Shown in pieces: positions 9,029 to 18,538 of a DNA stretch of 64,000 nt. The stretch comes from Streptomyces albiflavescens. GTDB lineage: Bacteria; Actinomycetota; Actinomycetes; Streptomycetales; Streptomycetaceae. A program made the position numbers and the translations under genes. Positions within the stretch are counted from its first letter, which is position 1. Every line of letters starts with the position of its first letter. The DNA is taken from positions 366,388 to 430,387 of the forward strand of contig NZ_BMMM01000002.1 in NCBI RefSeq assembly GCF_014645835.1, written 5' to 3'. Below the pieces are notes generated by a model. That model did no database searches. It was given only the letters and a program-made list of their open reading frames with translations, and was not told the DNA's origin.

Positions 9029-10041
9029 GACTGGCTCCTGTTCGTTACGGGGGACTCGCCGCACGAGCGGCGTACGACGAGACGGGCGGGGAGGGTGACG
9101 GACTGCGGGGGCCGCCCCTCGATGCGGTCGACCAGGGCGCGCACGGCGGCCCGGCCCAGCTCGCCCGTCGGCTGGGCGATCGCCGTGATCGGCGGATCGG
9201 TGTGCACGAACCAGGGGATGTCGTCGAACGCGGCGAGTGCGATGTCGTCCGGAACCCGCATCCCGCGCGCGCGGATCGCGTCCAGCGCGCCGAGCGCCAT
9301 CAGGTTGTCGGCGGCGAAGACGACCTCGGGCGGCTCGGCCAGGTCGAGGAACCCCTCGGTGACCCGACGGCCGCTCTCGGCCTGGAAGTCGCCCTGGCCT
9401 ATGTAGGCGTCCGGGAGGGGAATCCCGTACTCGGCCATGGCCTCCCGGAAGGCCTCGACACGCTCACTGCCGGTCGTGGTGGCCGCCGGACCCGCGATGA
9501 TGGCGAGCCGCCGGTGCCCGAGACCGTGCAGATGGGCGACCAGGTCACGCACGGCCGCGCGCCCGTCCGCCCGGACGACGGGCACGTCCACGCCCGCGAT
9601 CCAGCGGTCCACGAAGACCATCGGCGTCCCCCCGCGCGCGGCGTCCAGCATCCCGGGGGAGCCACCGTCGGTGGGGGAGACAAGGAGGCCGTCGATACGG
9701 CGGTCCAGCAGGGTCCGTACGTGGTGGTCCTGCAGATCGGGCCGCTCGTCGGCGTTGCCGATGATGACGCTGTAGCCGAGCGCGCGGGCCGCCTCCTCGA
9801 CGGAGCGGGCCAGCTTGGTGAAGTACGGGTTGAGTACGTCGCTGATGACAAGGCCCAGGGTGCGGGTCTGGTCGGTGCGCAGAGAGCGGGCGACGGCGTT
9901 CGGGCGGTAGCCCAGGGCCTGCACGGCGGCCAGCACCCGGGTGCGTGCGTCCGCGCTGACCGACGGATGGTCGTTCAGGACCCGCGAGACCGTGGCGACG
10001 GATACGCCGGCCTCGGCGGCAACGTCCTTGATGCTCGCCAT
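9025..10041 (-). CDS. LacI-family repressor of the ribose operon
   Basis: This 338-residue regulator begins with the classical LacI helix-turn-helix (SIKDVAAEAGVSVATVSRVLN). A periplasmic-binding-protein-like ligand domain follows, with DVLNPYF, VFVDRWI and VFAADNLMALGA. It is the first gene of the leftward ribose operon and is translationally coupled to rbsA. The ATG at 10041 has a strong CGAGGAGGT site about 10 bases upstream. Two identical operator-like repeats sit directly upstream of that site, so autorepression lifted by ribose or a derivative is the likely scheme. Confidence 0.92.
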   Translation of the reverse strand: MASIKDVAAEAGVSVATVSRVLNDHPSVSADARTRVLAAVQALGYRPNAVARSLRTDQTRTLGLVISDVLNPYFTKLARSVEEAARALGYSVIIGNADERPDLQDHHVRTLLDRRIDGLLVSPTDGGSPGMLDAARGGTPMVFVDRWIAGVDVPVVRADGRAAVRDLVAHLHGLGHRRLAIIAGPAATTTGSERVEAFREAMAEYGIPLPDAYIGQGDFQAESGRRVTEGFLDLAEPPEVVFAADNLMALGALDAIRARGMRVPDDIALAAFDDIPWFVHTDPPITAIAQPTGELGRAAVRALVDRIEGRPPQSVTLPARLVVRRSCGESPVTNRSQS

Positions 10042-10055
10042 CGCCGCTCCACCTC

Positions 10056-10107
10056 CTCGTGGAATCGATTACACGAGGGATTGGAATCGATTACACGAGA
10101 GTTTGAC
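10056..10107 (-). promoter_or_regulatory. Tandem LacI-type operators of the ribose operon
   Basis: The 18-bp sequence TGGAATCGATTACACGAG occurs twice without change, at 10060-10077 and 10082-10099. Each copy contains the near-palindrome GGAATCGATTAC with a central CG, the hallmark of LacI-family sites. The copies are 22 bp apart, about two helical turns, so two dimers would bind one DNA face. The regulator gene starts 19 bases to the left. Confidence 0.8.
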
Positions 10108-10183
10108 AAGACCCCGAGACCGGATCGTGATGAAGTCGTCCCGGCGTCCGCGCGATGTCGGAGGCGGACGGTAGCGTCGGATC

Positions 10184-12442
10184 ATGTCCAATCAGGCGGG
10201 GAACCGGCAGGTACACCTGGCGGTTGTGGAAGGCGTACTGGAGCGCATCACCTACGCCAACGAGGAGAACGGGTACACGGTCGCCCGGGTCGACACCGGC
10301 CGAGGCGCCGCCGACCTGCTCACGGTCGTGGGCTCACTCCTGGGCGCCCAGGTGGGCGAGTCGCTCCGCATGGAGGGCCGCTGGGGCTCCCACCCGCAGT
10401 ACGGCAAGCAGTTCACCGTGGAGAACTACACGACCGTCCTCCCGGCCACCGTCCAGGGAATCCGCCGCTATCTCGGCTCCGGACTGGTCAAGGGCATCGG
10501 CCCGGTCTTCGCCGACCGCATCACCCAGCACTTCGGCCTGGACACCCTCCAGATCATCGAGGAGGAGCCGAAGCGGCTGATCGAGGTGCCGGGCCTCGGC
10601 CCCAAGCGCACCAAGAAGATCGCCGACGCCTGGGAGGAGCAGAAGGCGATCAAGGAGGTCATGCTCTTCCTCCAGACCGTCGAGGTGTCCACGTCCATCG
10701 CGGTCCGCATCTACAAGAAATACGGCGACGCGTCGATCTCGGTCGTCAAGAACCAGCCCTATCGCCTCGCGGCCGACGTCTGGGGCATCGGCTTCCTCAC
10801 CGCCGACAAGATCGCCCAGTCCGTCGGCATCCCGCACGACAGCCCGGAGCGCGTCAAAGCCGGTCTCCAGTACGCGCTTTCGCAGTCCACCGACCAGGGC
10901 CACTGCTATCTCCCCGAGGAGCGGCTGATCTCCGACGCGGTGAAGCTGCTCCAGGTGGACACGGGCCTGGTCATCGAGTGCCTGGCCGAGCTGGCGGCAC
11001 CGGCCGAGGACGGCGAAGAGCCCGGTGTCGTACGGGAGAAGGTCCCGGGCCCCGACGGCGGCGCCCCGGTGACTGCCGTCTACCTGGTTCCCTTCCACCG
11101 CGCGGAACTCTCCCTCTCCGCCCAGCTGTTGCGCCTTCTGCGCACCGACCAGGACCGGATGCCCGGCTTCCACGACGTGGCCTGGGACAAGGCGCTGGCC
11201 TGGCTGAAGGGGCGTACGGGCGCGGAGTTGGCGCCCGGTCAGGAGGAGGCCGTCCGGCTGGCGCTCACCAAGAAGGTCGCCGTGCTCACCGGAGGTCCCG
11301 GCTGCGGCAAGTCCTTCACGGTCCGCTCGATCGTGGAACTGGCGCGCGCCAAGCGGGCGAAGGTCGTCCTCGCCGCCCCCACGGGCCGCGCCGCCAAGCG
11401 CCTCGCCGAGCTGACCGGCGCCGACGCCTCCACCGTGCACCGGCTCCTGGAGCTCAAGCCGGGCGGTGACGCGGCCTACGACAAGGACCGCCCGCTGGAC
11501 GCCGACCTGGTGGTCGTGGACGAGGCCTCCATGCTCGACCTCCTGCTCGCCAACAAGCTGGTCAAGGCGGTGGCTCCGGGTGCCCATCTGCTGTTCGTGG
11601 GGGACGTCGACCAGCTCCCCAGCGTCGGCGCGGGCGAGGTCCTGAGGGACCTGCTCGCCGACGGGAGCCCCGTCCCCTCCGTCCGCCTCACCCAGGTCTT
11701 CCGTCAGGCCCAGCAGTCCGGTGTGGTGACGAACGCGCACCGGATCAACTCCGGGCAGCACCCGGTCACCGACGGCATGAAGGACTTCTTCCTGTTCGTC
11801 GAGGACGACACCGAAGAGGCGGGCCGGCTTACGGTGGATGTGGCGGCGCGACGGATTCCGGCCAAGTTCGGCCTCGACCCGCGCCGGGACGTACAGGTCC
11901 TGGCCCCCATGCACCGGGGCCCGGCCGGCGCGGGCAACCTCAATGGCCTGCTCCAGCAGGCCATCACGCCCGGCCGCCCGGACCTGGCCGAGAAGCGCTT
12001 CGGCGGCCGCGTCTTCCGCGTCGGCGACAAGGTCACCCAGATTCGCAACAACTACGAGAAGGGCGAGAACGGGGTCTTCAACGGCACCGTGGGCGTCGTC
12101 ACCTCGCTCGATGAGGTCGAACAGCGTCTGACGGTGCTGACGGACGAGGACGAGGAGGTGCCGTACGACTTCGACGAACTCGACGAGCTGGCCCACGCGT
12201 ACGCGGTGACCATCCACCGCTCCCAGGGCAGCGAGTACCCGGCGGTGGTCATCCCCGTCACCACGGGTGCGTGGATGATGCTCCAGCGCAATCTGCTCTA
12301 TACAGCCGTCACCCGCGCCAAGAAGCTGGTCGTCCTCGTCGGCTCCCGCAAGGCGATAGGCCAGGCGGTGCGCACGGTGTCGGCCGGACGACGCTGCACG
12401 GCCCTGGACTTCCGGCTCGCACCCCGCGCTGTGGAGGGCTGA
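10184..12442 (+). CDS. recD2: RecD2-like SF1B ATP-dependent DNA helicase
   Basis: The 752-residue protein matches the RecD2/TraA-like superfamily 1B helicases that unwind DNA 5' to 3' outside a RecBCD complex. An OB-like N-terminus and helix-hairpin-helix segments (for example VKGIGPVFADRI near 100-115) precede the motor. Helicase motif I GGPGCGKS lies near 367-374, the Walker B-type VVDEASM follows near 445, then DVDQLPSVG, and near the C-terminus AVTIHRSQGSEY, motif VI. No close ribosome binding site precedes the ATG at 10184, so translation may use a weak or leaderless start. It is monocistronic. Confidence 0.9.
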   Translation: MSNQAGNRQVHLAVVEGVLERITYANEENGYTVARVDTGRGAADLLTVVGSLLGAQVGESLRMEGRWGSHPQYGKQFTVENYTTVLPATVQGIRRYLGSGLVKGIGPVFADRITQHFGLDTLQIIEEEPKRLIEVPGLGPKRTKKIADAWEEQKAIKEVMLFLQTVEVSTSIAVRIYKKYGDASISVVKNQPYRLAADVWGIGFLTADKIAQSVGIPHDSPERVKAGLQYALSQSTDQGHCYLPEERLISDAVKLLQVDTGLVIECLAELAAPAEDGEEPGVVREKVPGPDGGAPVTAVYLVPFHRAELSLSAQLLRLLRTDQDRMPGFHDVAWDKALAWLKGRTGAELAPGQEEAVRLALTKKVAVLTGGPGCGKSFTVRSIVELARAKRAKVVLAAPTGRAAKRLAELTGADASTVHRLLELKPGGDAAYDKDRPLDADLVVVDEASMLDLLLANKLVKAVAPGAHLLFVGDVDQLPSVGAGEVLRDLLADGSPVPSVRLTQVFRQAQQSGVVTNAHRINSGQHPVTDGMKDFFLFVEDDTEEAGRLTVDVAARRIPAKFGLDPRRDVQVLAPMHRGPAGAGNLNGLLQQAITPGRPDLAEKRFGGRVFRVGDKVTQIRNNYEKGENGVFNGTVGVVTSLDEVEQRLTVLTDEDEEVPYDFDELDELAHAYAVTIHRSQGSEYPAVVIPVTTGAWMMLQRNLLYTAVTRAKKLVVLVGSRKAIGQAVRTVSAGRRCTALDFRLAPRAVEG

Positions 12443-12720
12443 CGCCCGTTCTCCCGGAGGGCCGGCAACGGCCTTGATTCGGCGGCTCGGAGGCCCGCGC
12501 GGGCAGGCATCGCAAAAAATGATCGATCAAATGAGTCGCAAAGGTCACAGAGCACTTCCGGAACCCCGGCGAAGGGGGGCAGGATGAGCAGGTTGGCGGC
12601 ACTGAGTGCCGCCAATAGGCCCAATGGTCGACCCCGAGTGCACTCTCCAGGGCCAAATGGGGGATGGTAGAGACAGTCAGGGCACCTCGAAGAAGAGGCA
12701 CAACGTCGGTGAGGGATGAC
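12443..12720. promoter_or_regulatory. Citrate synthase leader with 11-bp palindrome
   Basis: The gap upstream of citrate synthase contains an exact inverted repeat, TTGGCGGCACT at 12593-12603 and AGTGCCGCCAA at 12605-12615 around a single G. It looks like a dimeric-repressor operator. A small hairpin AGGCCGGCAACGGCCTT just after the helicase gene may end that transcript. An A-rich segment at about 12510-12530 is the lowest-GC part. The regulator is not identifiable. Confidence 0.55.
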
Positions 12721-14010
12721 GTGAGCGACAACTCTGTAGTACTGCGGTACGGCGATGGCGAGTACACCTACCCGGTGATCGACAGCACCGTCGGCGACAA
12801 GGGCTTCGACATCGGGAAGCTCCGCGCCCAGACCGGGCTGGTGACTCTCGACAGTGGGTATGGCAACACCGCCGCCTATAAATCCGCTATCACCTACCTC
12901 GACGGTGAGCAGGGCATCCTCCGGTACCGCGGCTACCCGATCGAGCAGCTGGCGGAGCGCTCCACCTTCCTCGAGGTGGCCTCCCTGCTGATCAACGGTG
13001 AGCTGCCGAACGTGGACGAGCTCTCCACCTTCAAGAACGAGATCACGCAGCACACCCTGCTGCACGAGGACGTCAAGCGCTTCTTCCAGGGCTTCCCGCG
13101 CGACGCCCACCCGATGGCGATGCTGTCGTCGGTGGTCAGCGCCCTGTCGACGTTCTACCAGGACAGCCACAACCCGTTCGACGAGAAGCAGCGTCACCTT
13201 TCGACGATCCGCCTTCTCGCCAAGCTTCCGACGATCGCAGCGTACGCCTACAAGAAGTCGATCGGTCACCCCTTCGTCTACCCGCGCAACGACCTCGGGT
13301 ACGTCGAGAACTTCCTGCGCATGACCTTCTCGGTCCCCGCCCAGGAGTACGAGCTCGACCCGGTCGTGGTCTCCGCGCTCGACAAGCTGCTGATCCTCCA
13401 CGCGGACCACGAGCAGAACTGTTCGACCTCCACCGTGCGTCTGGTGGGCTCCTCGCAGGCGAACATGTTCGCCTCGATCTCCGCCGGCATCTCCGCCCTC
13501 TGGGGCCCGCTGCACGGCGGCGCCAACCAGTCCGTGCTGGAGATGCTCGAGGGCATCCAGGCCAACGGCGGCGACGTCGACTCCTTCATCCGCAAGGTGA
13601 AGAACAAGGAGGACGGCGTCCGCCTGATGGGCTTCGGCCACCGGGTGTACAAGTCCTTCGACCCGCGCGCCAAGATCATCAAGGCGGCGGCGCACGACGT
13701 CCTCTCGGCCCTCGGCAAGTCCGACGAGCTGCTGGACATCGCGCTCAAGCTGGAGGAGCACGCGCTCTCCGACGACTACTTCGTCTCGCGCAACCTCTAC
13801 CCGAACGTCGACTTCTACACCGGCCTGATCTACCGCGCCATGGGCTTCCCGACCGAGATGTTCACGGTCCTCTTCGCCCTCGGCCGCCTCCCGGGCTGGA
13901 TCGCCCAGTGGCACGAGATGATCAAGGAGCCGGGCTCCCGCATCGGCCGCCCGCGCCAGATCTACACGGGCGTCGTCGAGCGCGACTTCGTTCCGGTCGA
14001 GGCCCGCTGA
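12721..14010 (+). CDS. gltA: Citrate synthase
   Basis: The 429-residue enzyme condenses acetyl-CoA and oxaloacetate in the first step of the TCA cycle. It is of the type II (hexameric, GltA-like) length and carries the catalytic regions GPLHGGANQ with its His, FGHRVYKSFDPRA with the second His and Arg, and an Asp later in the chain. The open frame extends upstream to 12664. The GTG at 12721 (VSDNSVVLRYGDG) is preferred because it gives the conserved Streptomyces N-terminus and has GAGGGA just upstream. The gene is monocistronic and followed by a strong terminator. Confidence 0.96.
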   Translation: MSDNSVVLRYGDGEYTYPVIDSTVGDKGFDIGKLRAQTGLVTLDSGYGNTAAYKSAITYLDGEQGILRYRGYPIEQLAERSTFLEVASLLINGELPNVDELSTFKNEITQHTLLHEDVKRFFQGFPRDAHPMAMLSSVVSALSTFYQDSHNPFDEKQRHLSTIRLLAKLPTIAAYAYKKSIGHPFVYPRNDLGYVENFLRMTFSVPAQEYELDPVVVSALDKLLILHADHEQNCSTSTVRLVGSSQANMFASISAGISALWGPLHGGANQSVLEMLEGIQANGGDVDSFIRKVKNKEDGVRLMGFGHRVYKSFDPRAKIIKAAAHDVLSALGKSDELLDIALKLEEHALSDDYFVSRNLYPNVDFYTGLIYRAMGFPTEMFTVLFALGRLPGWIAQWHEMIKEPGSRIGRPRQIYTGVVERDFVPVEAR

Positions 14011-14085
14011 GGTCCAGGTCACCCCGGGGTGCCCTACGGCGAGTGAGCCGAGGGGCACCCGGAGGCGATCCGAGCCCTGACATAC

Positions 14086-14138
14086 GGAAAGCGCCCCGCT
14101 ACCGGTCCCCCCACGGGCCGGCAGTCGGGGCGCTTTCC
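14086..14138 (+). terminator. Terminator after citrate synthase
   Basis: A perfect 13-bp stem GGAAAGCGCCCCG at 14086-14098 pairs with 14126-14138 and is followed by TTGTCC. The loop contains a second small inverted repeat. A weaker stem (GGGTGCCC at 14027-14034 with 14053-14060) precedes it, giving a double terminator arrangement. Confidence 0.8.
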
Positions 14139-14589
14139 TTGTCCCGGTACGGATTCCCCCCACGGGATCCGGCCGGGCGTCTGCGGACAGCGCCTGAATC
14201 GCTGCGAGCTTGCTGCGAGCTAAACGAGCAAAACTCTCTGTACTGCGGTACCGCGATGCGATCTGCCGGGACGCGCACGGATCGGGAGGGCCGCTCAAAG
14301 CTCCCCGGTGTACGTGCCCCGGCAACGCAATTTCCGGGAACGTCCCCCAAGACATCCCCAGATGTCAGTCACGCCCCCCAAGACGCTTCTGACATCGCCA
14401 ACTTAGACTCACGAACCCCTTCGATGGTTACGTTCACATCACTGTGATCTGCGTCTCTTGCATATGTCCTGAAGATGCGCAAGAGCCCCGATATGGCGAT
14501 CGGGGCCCAAGCGTAAGGAAGATGCGCGAGCCTTGTGAAGAGCTTATGTGAGGCTGTCGTTGGACTCTAGAGGGACTCTTACCCCATCG
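14139..14589. other. Intergenic region with a hairpin and short direct repeat, no gene recognised
   Basis: About 450 bases lie between the citrate synthase terminator and the copper ATPase, and no convincing coding frame is seen. A hairpin GCCCCGAT (14485-14492) / ATCGGGGC (14499-14506) could terminate transcripts. The words GAAGATGCGCAAGAGCC and GAAGATGCGCGAGCC occur on either side of it. A small RNA is possible but unsupported. Confidence 0.4.
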
Positions 14590-16875
14590 TCATGAGAATG
14601 CTCTGAGCCGAAGACTGTTCGTCACCACGAATACCGACGAGAAGGCCATCGCAGCCCCGGCGATCATGGGGTTCAGCAGACCGGCGGCGGCCAGCGGCAG
14701 CGCCGCCACGTTGTATCCAAAGGCCCAGACGAGGTTCCCCTTGATGGTCGCGAGCGTCCGCCGCGACAGCCGGATCGCGTCCGCGGCCACCCGCAGATCC
14801 CCGCGCACCAGCGTCAGATCGCTCGCCTCGATCGCCGCGTCCGTGCCCGTGCCCATCGCCAGGCCCAGGTCGGCGGTGGCCAGGGCCGCCGCGTCGTTGA
14901 CCCCGTCGCCGACCATCGCGACGGTCCGGCCCTCGCTCTGGAGCCGCTTGACGACGTCGACCTTGTCCTCGGGCAGCACCTCCGCCATCACGTCCGCGGA
15001 GTCGATGCCGACGGCCCGCGCCACGGCCTGGGCGACCGCCCGGTTGTCGCCGGTGAGCAGGACCGGGGTGAGCCCCAGGGCGCGCAGTTCGCGTACGGCT
15101 TCGGCGCTGGTCTCCTTGATCGCGTCGGCGACGGTCAGGACACCGAGTGCCACTCCGTCCCGGGCGACCACGACGGCCGTACGCCCCTCCGCCTCGGCTG
15201 CGCTCTTCGCGCGGGCCAGCTCGTCCGGGAGTACCTCCAGGAACCGGCCCACCGTGACCTCGTGACCGTCCACGTGCCCGCGTACGCCACGCCCGGGAAC
15301 GTTCGCGAAGTGCTCCACCGCCGGGAGGTCTCCAGTGCGTTCCTGAGCGCCCACCGCGATCGCCTGGGCAATCGGGTGCTCGGAGGCGTGTTCCAGGGCG
15401 CCTGCGAGCCGCAGAACGTCCTTCTCGGCGGCGCCGTCGACGACGTACACCTGTTGAAGTTTCATCCGTCCCGTCGTCACCGTCCCGGTCTTGTCCAGGA
15501 CGACGGTGTCGACGCGGCGCGTGGACTCCAGGACCTCGGGGCCCCTGATGAGGATGCCGAGCTGGGCGCCGCGGCCCGTGCCCACCATCAGGGCGGTGGG
15601 CGTGGCCAGGCCCAGCGCGCACGGGCAGGCGATGATCAGCACCGCGACGGCCGCGGTGAAGGCCGCGGCGGTGTCACTGGTGGCCGCGAGCCAGACCCCG
15701 AACGTGACCAGCGCGATCAGCAGCACCACCGGCACGAAGATCCCGGAGATCCGGTCGGCGAGGCGCTGCACCTCGGCCTTGCCGTTCTGTGCGTCCTCGA
15801 CGAGCCGCGCCATCCGGGCGAGCTGGGTGTCCGCGCCGACCCGGGTGGCCTCGACGACGAGCCGGCCCCCGGCGTTCACGGTCGCGCCGGTCACGGCGTC
15901 GCCGACGGTCACGTCCACCGGCACGGATTCGCCCGTCAGCATGGAGGCGTCGACGGCGGAGGAACCCTCCACCACGGTCCCGTCGGTGGCGACCTTCTCG
16001 CCGGGCCGGACGACGAAACGGTCGCCGACCGTGAGCTGCCCGACGGGGACACGGATCTCACGGCCGTCCCGCAACACGGCGACGTCCTTCGCGCCCAGCT
16101 CCATCAGGGCGCGCAGCGCCGCACCCGCGCGCCGCTTGGAGCGAGCCTCCAGATAGCGGCCGAGCAGGATGAACGCGACCACACCGGCGGCGACTTCGAG
16201 GTAGATCGTGGACGCGCCGTCCATGCGCGAGATGGTGAGCCTGAAGTCGTCGTGCATGCCCGGCATGCCCGCGTCCCCGAAGAACAGTGCCCACAGCGAC
16301 CAGCCGAACGCGGCGAGCGTGCCGACCGATACCAGCGTGTCCATGGTGGCCGCGCCGTGCCGCGCGTTCGTCAACGCGGCCTGGTGGAAGGGCAGTCCGC
16401 CCCAGACGACGACGGGCGCGGCGAGCGTCAGCGAGAGCCATTGCCAGCTGTCGAACTGCAGGGCCGGGACCATGGACATCAGGACCACGGGGAGGGCGAG
16501 GAGAGCGGAGACGACGAGGCGCGTGCGGAGGGAGGCGAGCTCGGGATCTTCCGCGGGCGCGGCCGCTTCCTCGGGCGACGCGGGCGGTGGGGGCTCCTCG
16601 GCCGTGTATCCCGTCTTCACCACGGTGGCGATCAGATCGGCGACCTGTACGCCCTGCGGGTAGGAGACCTTCGCCTTCTCCGTCGCGAAGTTGACCGTGG
16701 CGGTGACGCCGTCCATGCGGTTGAGCTTCTTCTCGACGCGGGCCGCGCAGGAGGCGCAGGTCATTCCGCCGATGGAGAGCTCCACTTCCGAGGTCGTGGA
16801 GGTCGTGGAGGTCGTGGAGGTCGCGGGTGTCTCGGTTGTCGCGGCTATGGCTGTCGCGGGTGGTGCGGTGGTCAT
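14590..16875 (-). CDS. copA: Copper-exporting P1B-type ATPase
   Basis: The 761-residue pump has one N-terminal heavy-metal domain (GGMTCASC, Cys 40 and 43). The membrane metal-binding CPC motif lies at 417-419 and the phosphorylation motif DKTGT at about 461. An SEHPI histidine motif and [10 protein letters not shown] hinge complete the standard CopA set. The first 30 residues are a Thr/Ser-rich tail built on a short TST repeat. It lies 93 bases downstream of the copper chaperone gene and behind the same CsoR-type operator, so it should be induced by Cu(I). It expels copper from the cytoplasm. Confidence 0.94.
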   Translation of the reverse strand: MTTAPPATAIAATTETPATSTTSTTSTTSEVELSIGGMTCASCAARVEKKLNRMDGVTATVNFATEKAKVSYPQGVQVADLIATVVKTGYTAEEPPPPASPEEAAAPAEDPELASLRTRLVVSALLALPVVLMSMVPALQFDSWQWLSLTLAAPVVVWGGLPFHQAALTNARHGAATMDTLVSVGTLAAFGWSLWALFFGDAGMPGMHDDFRLTISRMDGASTIYLEVAAGVVAFILLGRYLEARSKRRAGAALRALMELGAKDVAVLRDGREIRVPVGQLTVGDRFVVRPGEKVATDGTVVEGSSAVDASMLTGESVPVDVTVGDAVTGATVNAGGRLVVEATRVGADTQLARMARLVEDAQNGKAEVQRLADRISGIFVPVVLLIALVTFGVWLAATSDTAAAFTAAVAVLIIACPCALGLATPTALMVGTGRGAQLGILIRGPEVLESTRRVDTVVLDKTGTVTTGRMKLQQVYVVDGAAEKDVLRLAGALEHASEHPIAQAIAVGAQERTGDLPAVEHFANVPGRGVRGHVDGHEVTVGRFLEVLPDELARAKSAAEAEGRTAVVVARDGVALGVLTVADAIKETSAEAVRELRALGLTPVLLTGDNRAVAQAVARAVGIDSADVMAEVLPEDKVDVVKRLQSEGRTVAMVGDGVNDAAALATADLGLAMGTGTDAAIEASDLTLVRGDLRVAADAIRLSRRTLATIKGNLVWAFGYNVAALPLAAAGLLNPMIAGAAMAFSSVFVVTNSLRLRAFS

Positions 16876-16968
16876 GGTCCGGCTCCAGTGGAGGAACCGG
16901 GCCGTACGGAGCCAGTATCAGCTGGTCGGTACGGCCCGGTGTGGCGGAGATGGTTCCTGGGGGGTTGT

Positions 16969-17208
16969 TCAGGCCTTGCCGACGAACTCGAAGCCCGCCT
17001 CGTCCACCGCGGCGCGGACCGCGGCCTCGTCGAGCGGGGCCACGGAGACGACAGTGACCTCACCCGTCGAGGCCACGGCCTTCACCGAGCTGACGCCGGC
17101 GATCTCGCCGATCTCGCTGCTGACCGAGCCTTCACAGTGCCCGCAGCTCATCCCGCTCACCTGGTAGACGGCGGTGACGGAACCCGGGGTTTCGGTCTGG
17201 GCGGTCAT
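16969..17208 (-). CDS. copZ: CopZ-like copper chaperone (HMA domain)
   Basis: This 79-residue single heavy-metal-associated domain carries the Cu(I)-binding GMSCGHC (Cys 22 and 25). The frame is open up to 17298, but the ATG at 17208 has GAGGAGC nearby and gives a normal CopZ length, so the upstream 30 codons are leader. It precedes the copper ATPase in the same direction and presumably delivers Cu(I) to it. A CsoR-type palindrome and a TATAGT -10 element lie about 90 bases upstream. Confidence 0.93.
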   Translation of the reverse strand: MTAQTETPGSVTAVYQVSGMSCGHCEGSVSSEIGEIAGVSSVKAVASTGEVTVVSVAPLDEAAVRAAVDEAGFEFVGKA

Positions 17209-17298
17209 GTCATTGCTCCTCAATGAGGCGTGTGGCGTGTGCCGTATGTAGGGGGAAGGGGCCCTTGGGGTCCCAGGTTTCCCCTCGATGCTCACCAC

Positions 17299-17318
17299 AC
17301 TATACCCCTAGGGGGTAT
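17299..17318 (-). promoter_or_regulatory. CsoR-type copper operator and -10 element for copZ-copA
   Basis: Positions 17302-17318 read ATACCCC, TAG, GGGGTAT, a perfect 7-bp inverted repeat with a three-base centre. This matches the known Cu(I)-responsive CsoR operator type of Streptomyces and Mycobacterium. A minus-strand -10 hexamer TATAGT occupies 17299-17304 and overlaps the operator edge, as expected for repression. The stop codon of the neighbouring PrsW gene (17308-17310) lies inside the site. Confidence 0.85.
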
Positions 17319-18258
17319 TTCTCCAGGAGGTGTCGCGGCGCGCCAACGCGTGCATCCAGGCGATTCCCGAGAGCGAGACAAGGACCGGACCGCCGACCGA
17401 GAACAGCGTGAAGAGGTGCTTCTGCTCGTCGGTGGACTGCGGCAGATAGCCCTGCCCGAAGAGCGACCTGTCGAGCCCCGAGCCGGTCAGCCGCGCCACC
17501 AGCCACAGCGCGATGCCGTGTGTCGAGTCCCACAAGGCGTGCGACAGGGAGACGCCGAGGTAGGTGCCGAGCACCGGAGAGGTGAACTCGAAGCGCCCGT
17601 TCGGGCGGCGGTACGCCAGCAGCACCGCACCCGCGATCGCGGTCCACAGGCCGTGCCCGAACGGGGCGAGCACCCCGCGCAGGATCTCGGTCTCGAGGAG
17701 CGCCCGCAGATCCACGCCCCGCAGCGAGACCGCGGCGTTGAACGCGTACCCCGCGCTCTCCAGGGCCGCGAAGCCGAAGCCGACGGTTGCGCCGAGCACC
17801 AGTCCGGCCCGCAACCCGCGGATACGGGTCTGCCGGCGCAGCACGAACATCAGCGCGGCGAGCTTCCCCGCCTCCTCGATCAGCCCGACGCCGACGTACA
17901 TCCACAAGGAGGGGTGGAGCAGGTAGTACTCCGTCACCGCCGCGCCGAGCACGCCGAGAGTGCCGCCCGTCAGGAAGCAGCCGAGGATGAGGTGCGCGCC
18001 CAGGTCGCGTCCGTGCCGCTCATACGCCCAGAGCACGAAGGTGACGGGGGCCAGGAAGCTGCCGAGCAGGATCAGCGTCGGCAGCAGCGTGGTGTTCTTC
18101 GTCGCGTACGTGACCACGGCGGTCAGCGCCCAGAACGCGAGCCCGATCGCCAGGCAGTGCCTCCAGAGTCCGGCGCGGATCTGGGGGTACGGCAGCGGGG
18201 GCTGTTGGGGTCCGGGAATACGGGCCCGGGGTGCACCGGGCTGCTGATTCTGGGTCAC
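17308..18258 (-). CDS. PrsW-family intramembrane metalloprotease
   Basis: The 316-residue membrane protein carries the PrsW signature set. EEAGK lies in a membrane segment at about 128-132, GFAALES about 25 residues on, a conserved HG pair (GHGLW) later, and SHALWD near the C-terminus. About eight to nine hydrophobic spans are visible. Family members cleave anti-sigma factors or other membrane substrates; the substrate here is unknown. It is transcribed toward the copper genes, and its TAG stop lies within their operator. A 280-base gap separates it from the TetR gene. Confidence 0.88.
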   Translation of the reverse strand: MTQNQQPGAPRARIPGPQQPPLPYPQIRAGLWRHCLAIGLAFWALTAVVTYATKNTTLLPTLILLGSFLAPVTFVLWAYERHGRDLGAHLILGCFLTGGTLGVLGAAVTEYYLLHPSLWMYVGVGLIEEAGKLAALMFVLRRQTRIRGLRAGLVLGATVGFGFAALESAGYAFNAAVSLRGVDLRALLETEILRGVLAPFGHGLWTAIAGAVLLAYRRPNGRFEFTSPVLGTYLGVSLSHALWDSTHGIALWLVARLTGSGLDRSLFGQGYLPQSTDEQKHLFTLFSVGGPVLVSLSGIAWMHALARRDTSWRNTP

Positions 18259-18444
18259 GGCTCATCCCTTGGGCTCGGACGGGTTGATCGACGCAGGCGA
18301 AGGTGAATCGGCACAGGCGCATCGATTTGTCCGAACCTTATGGCAAATGTCGCCTATGTCGCGGGTTGTGACGCTTCCTCATCATGTGCATCGCGGCGCT
18401 CGCGGGGTTCGGGGCGTTCGCGCTGCTTGCGGCCGCAGCGGTGT

Positions 18445-18495
18445 CTTGGTCGGTGCAGTGACTTGGTCGGTGCGGTGTCTTGGTCGGTGCGGCCG
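18445..18495. repeat. Three tandem 17-bp repeats
   Basis: The unit CTTGGTCGGTGCGGTGT occurs three times head to tail at 18445-18461, 18462-18478 and 18479-18495, with a few end changes. It lies in the gap between the PrsW and TetR genes. No coding frame or clear regulatory role is apparent. Confidence 0.75.
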
Positions 18496-18538
18496 GTGGG
18501 GTGGGGCCCGCTGCGGTCGGCGGCGGGGTGAGGTTTGC

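Noticed and set aside
14139..14589. tRNA or small RNA gene upstream of the copper ATPase
   Set aside because: No cloverleaf can be folded by eye. Only a simple hairpin at 14485-14506 is seen, and there is no promoter evidence.
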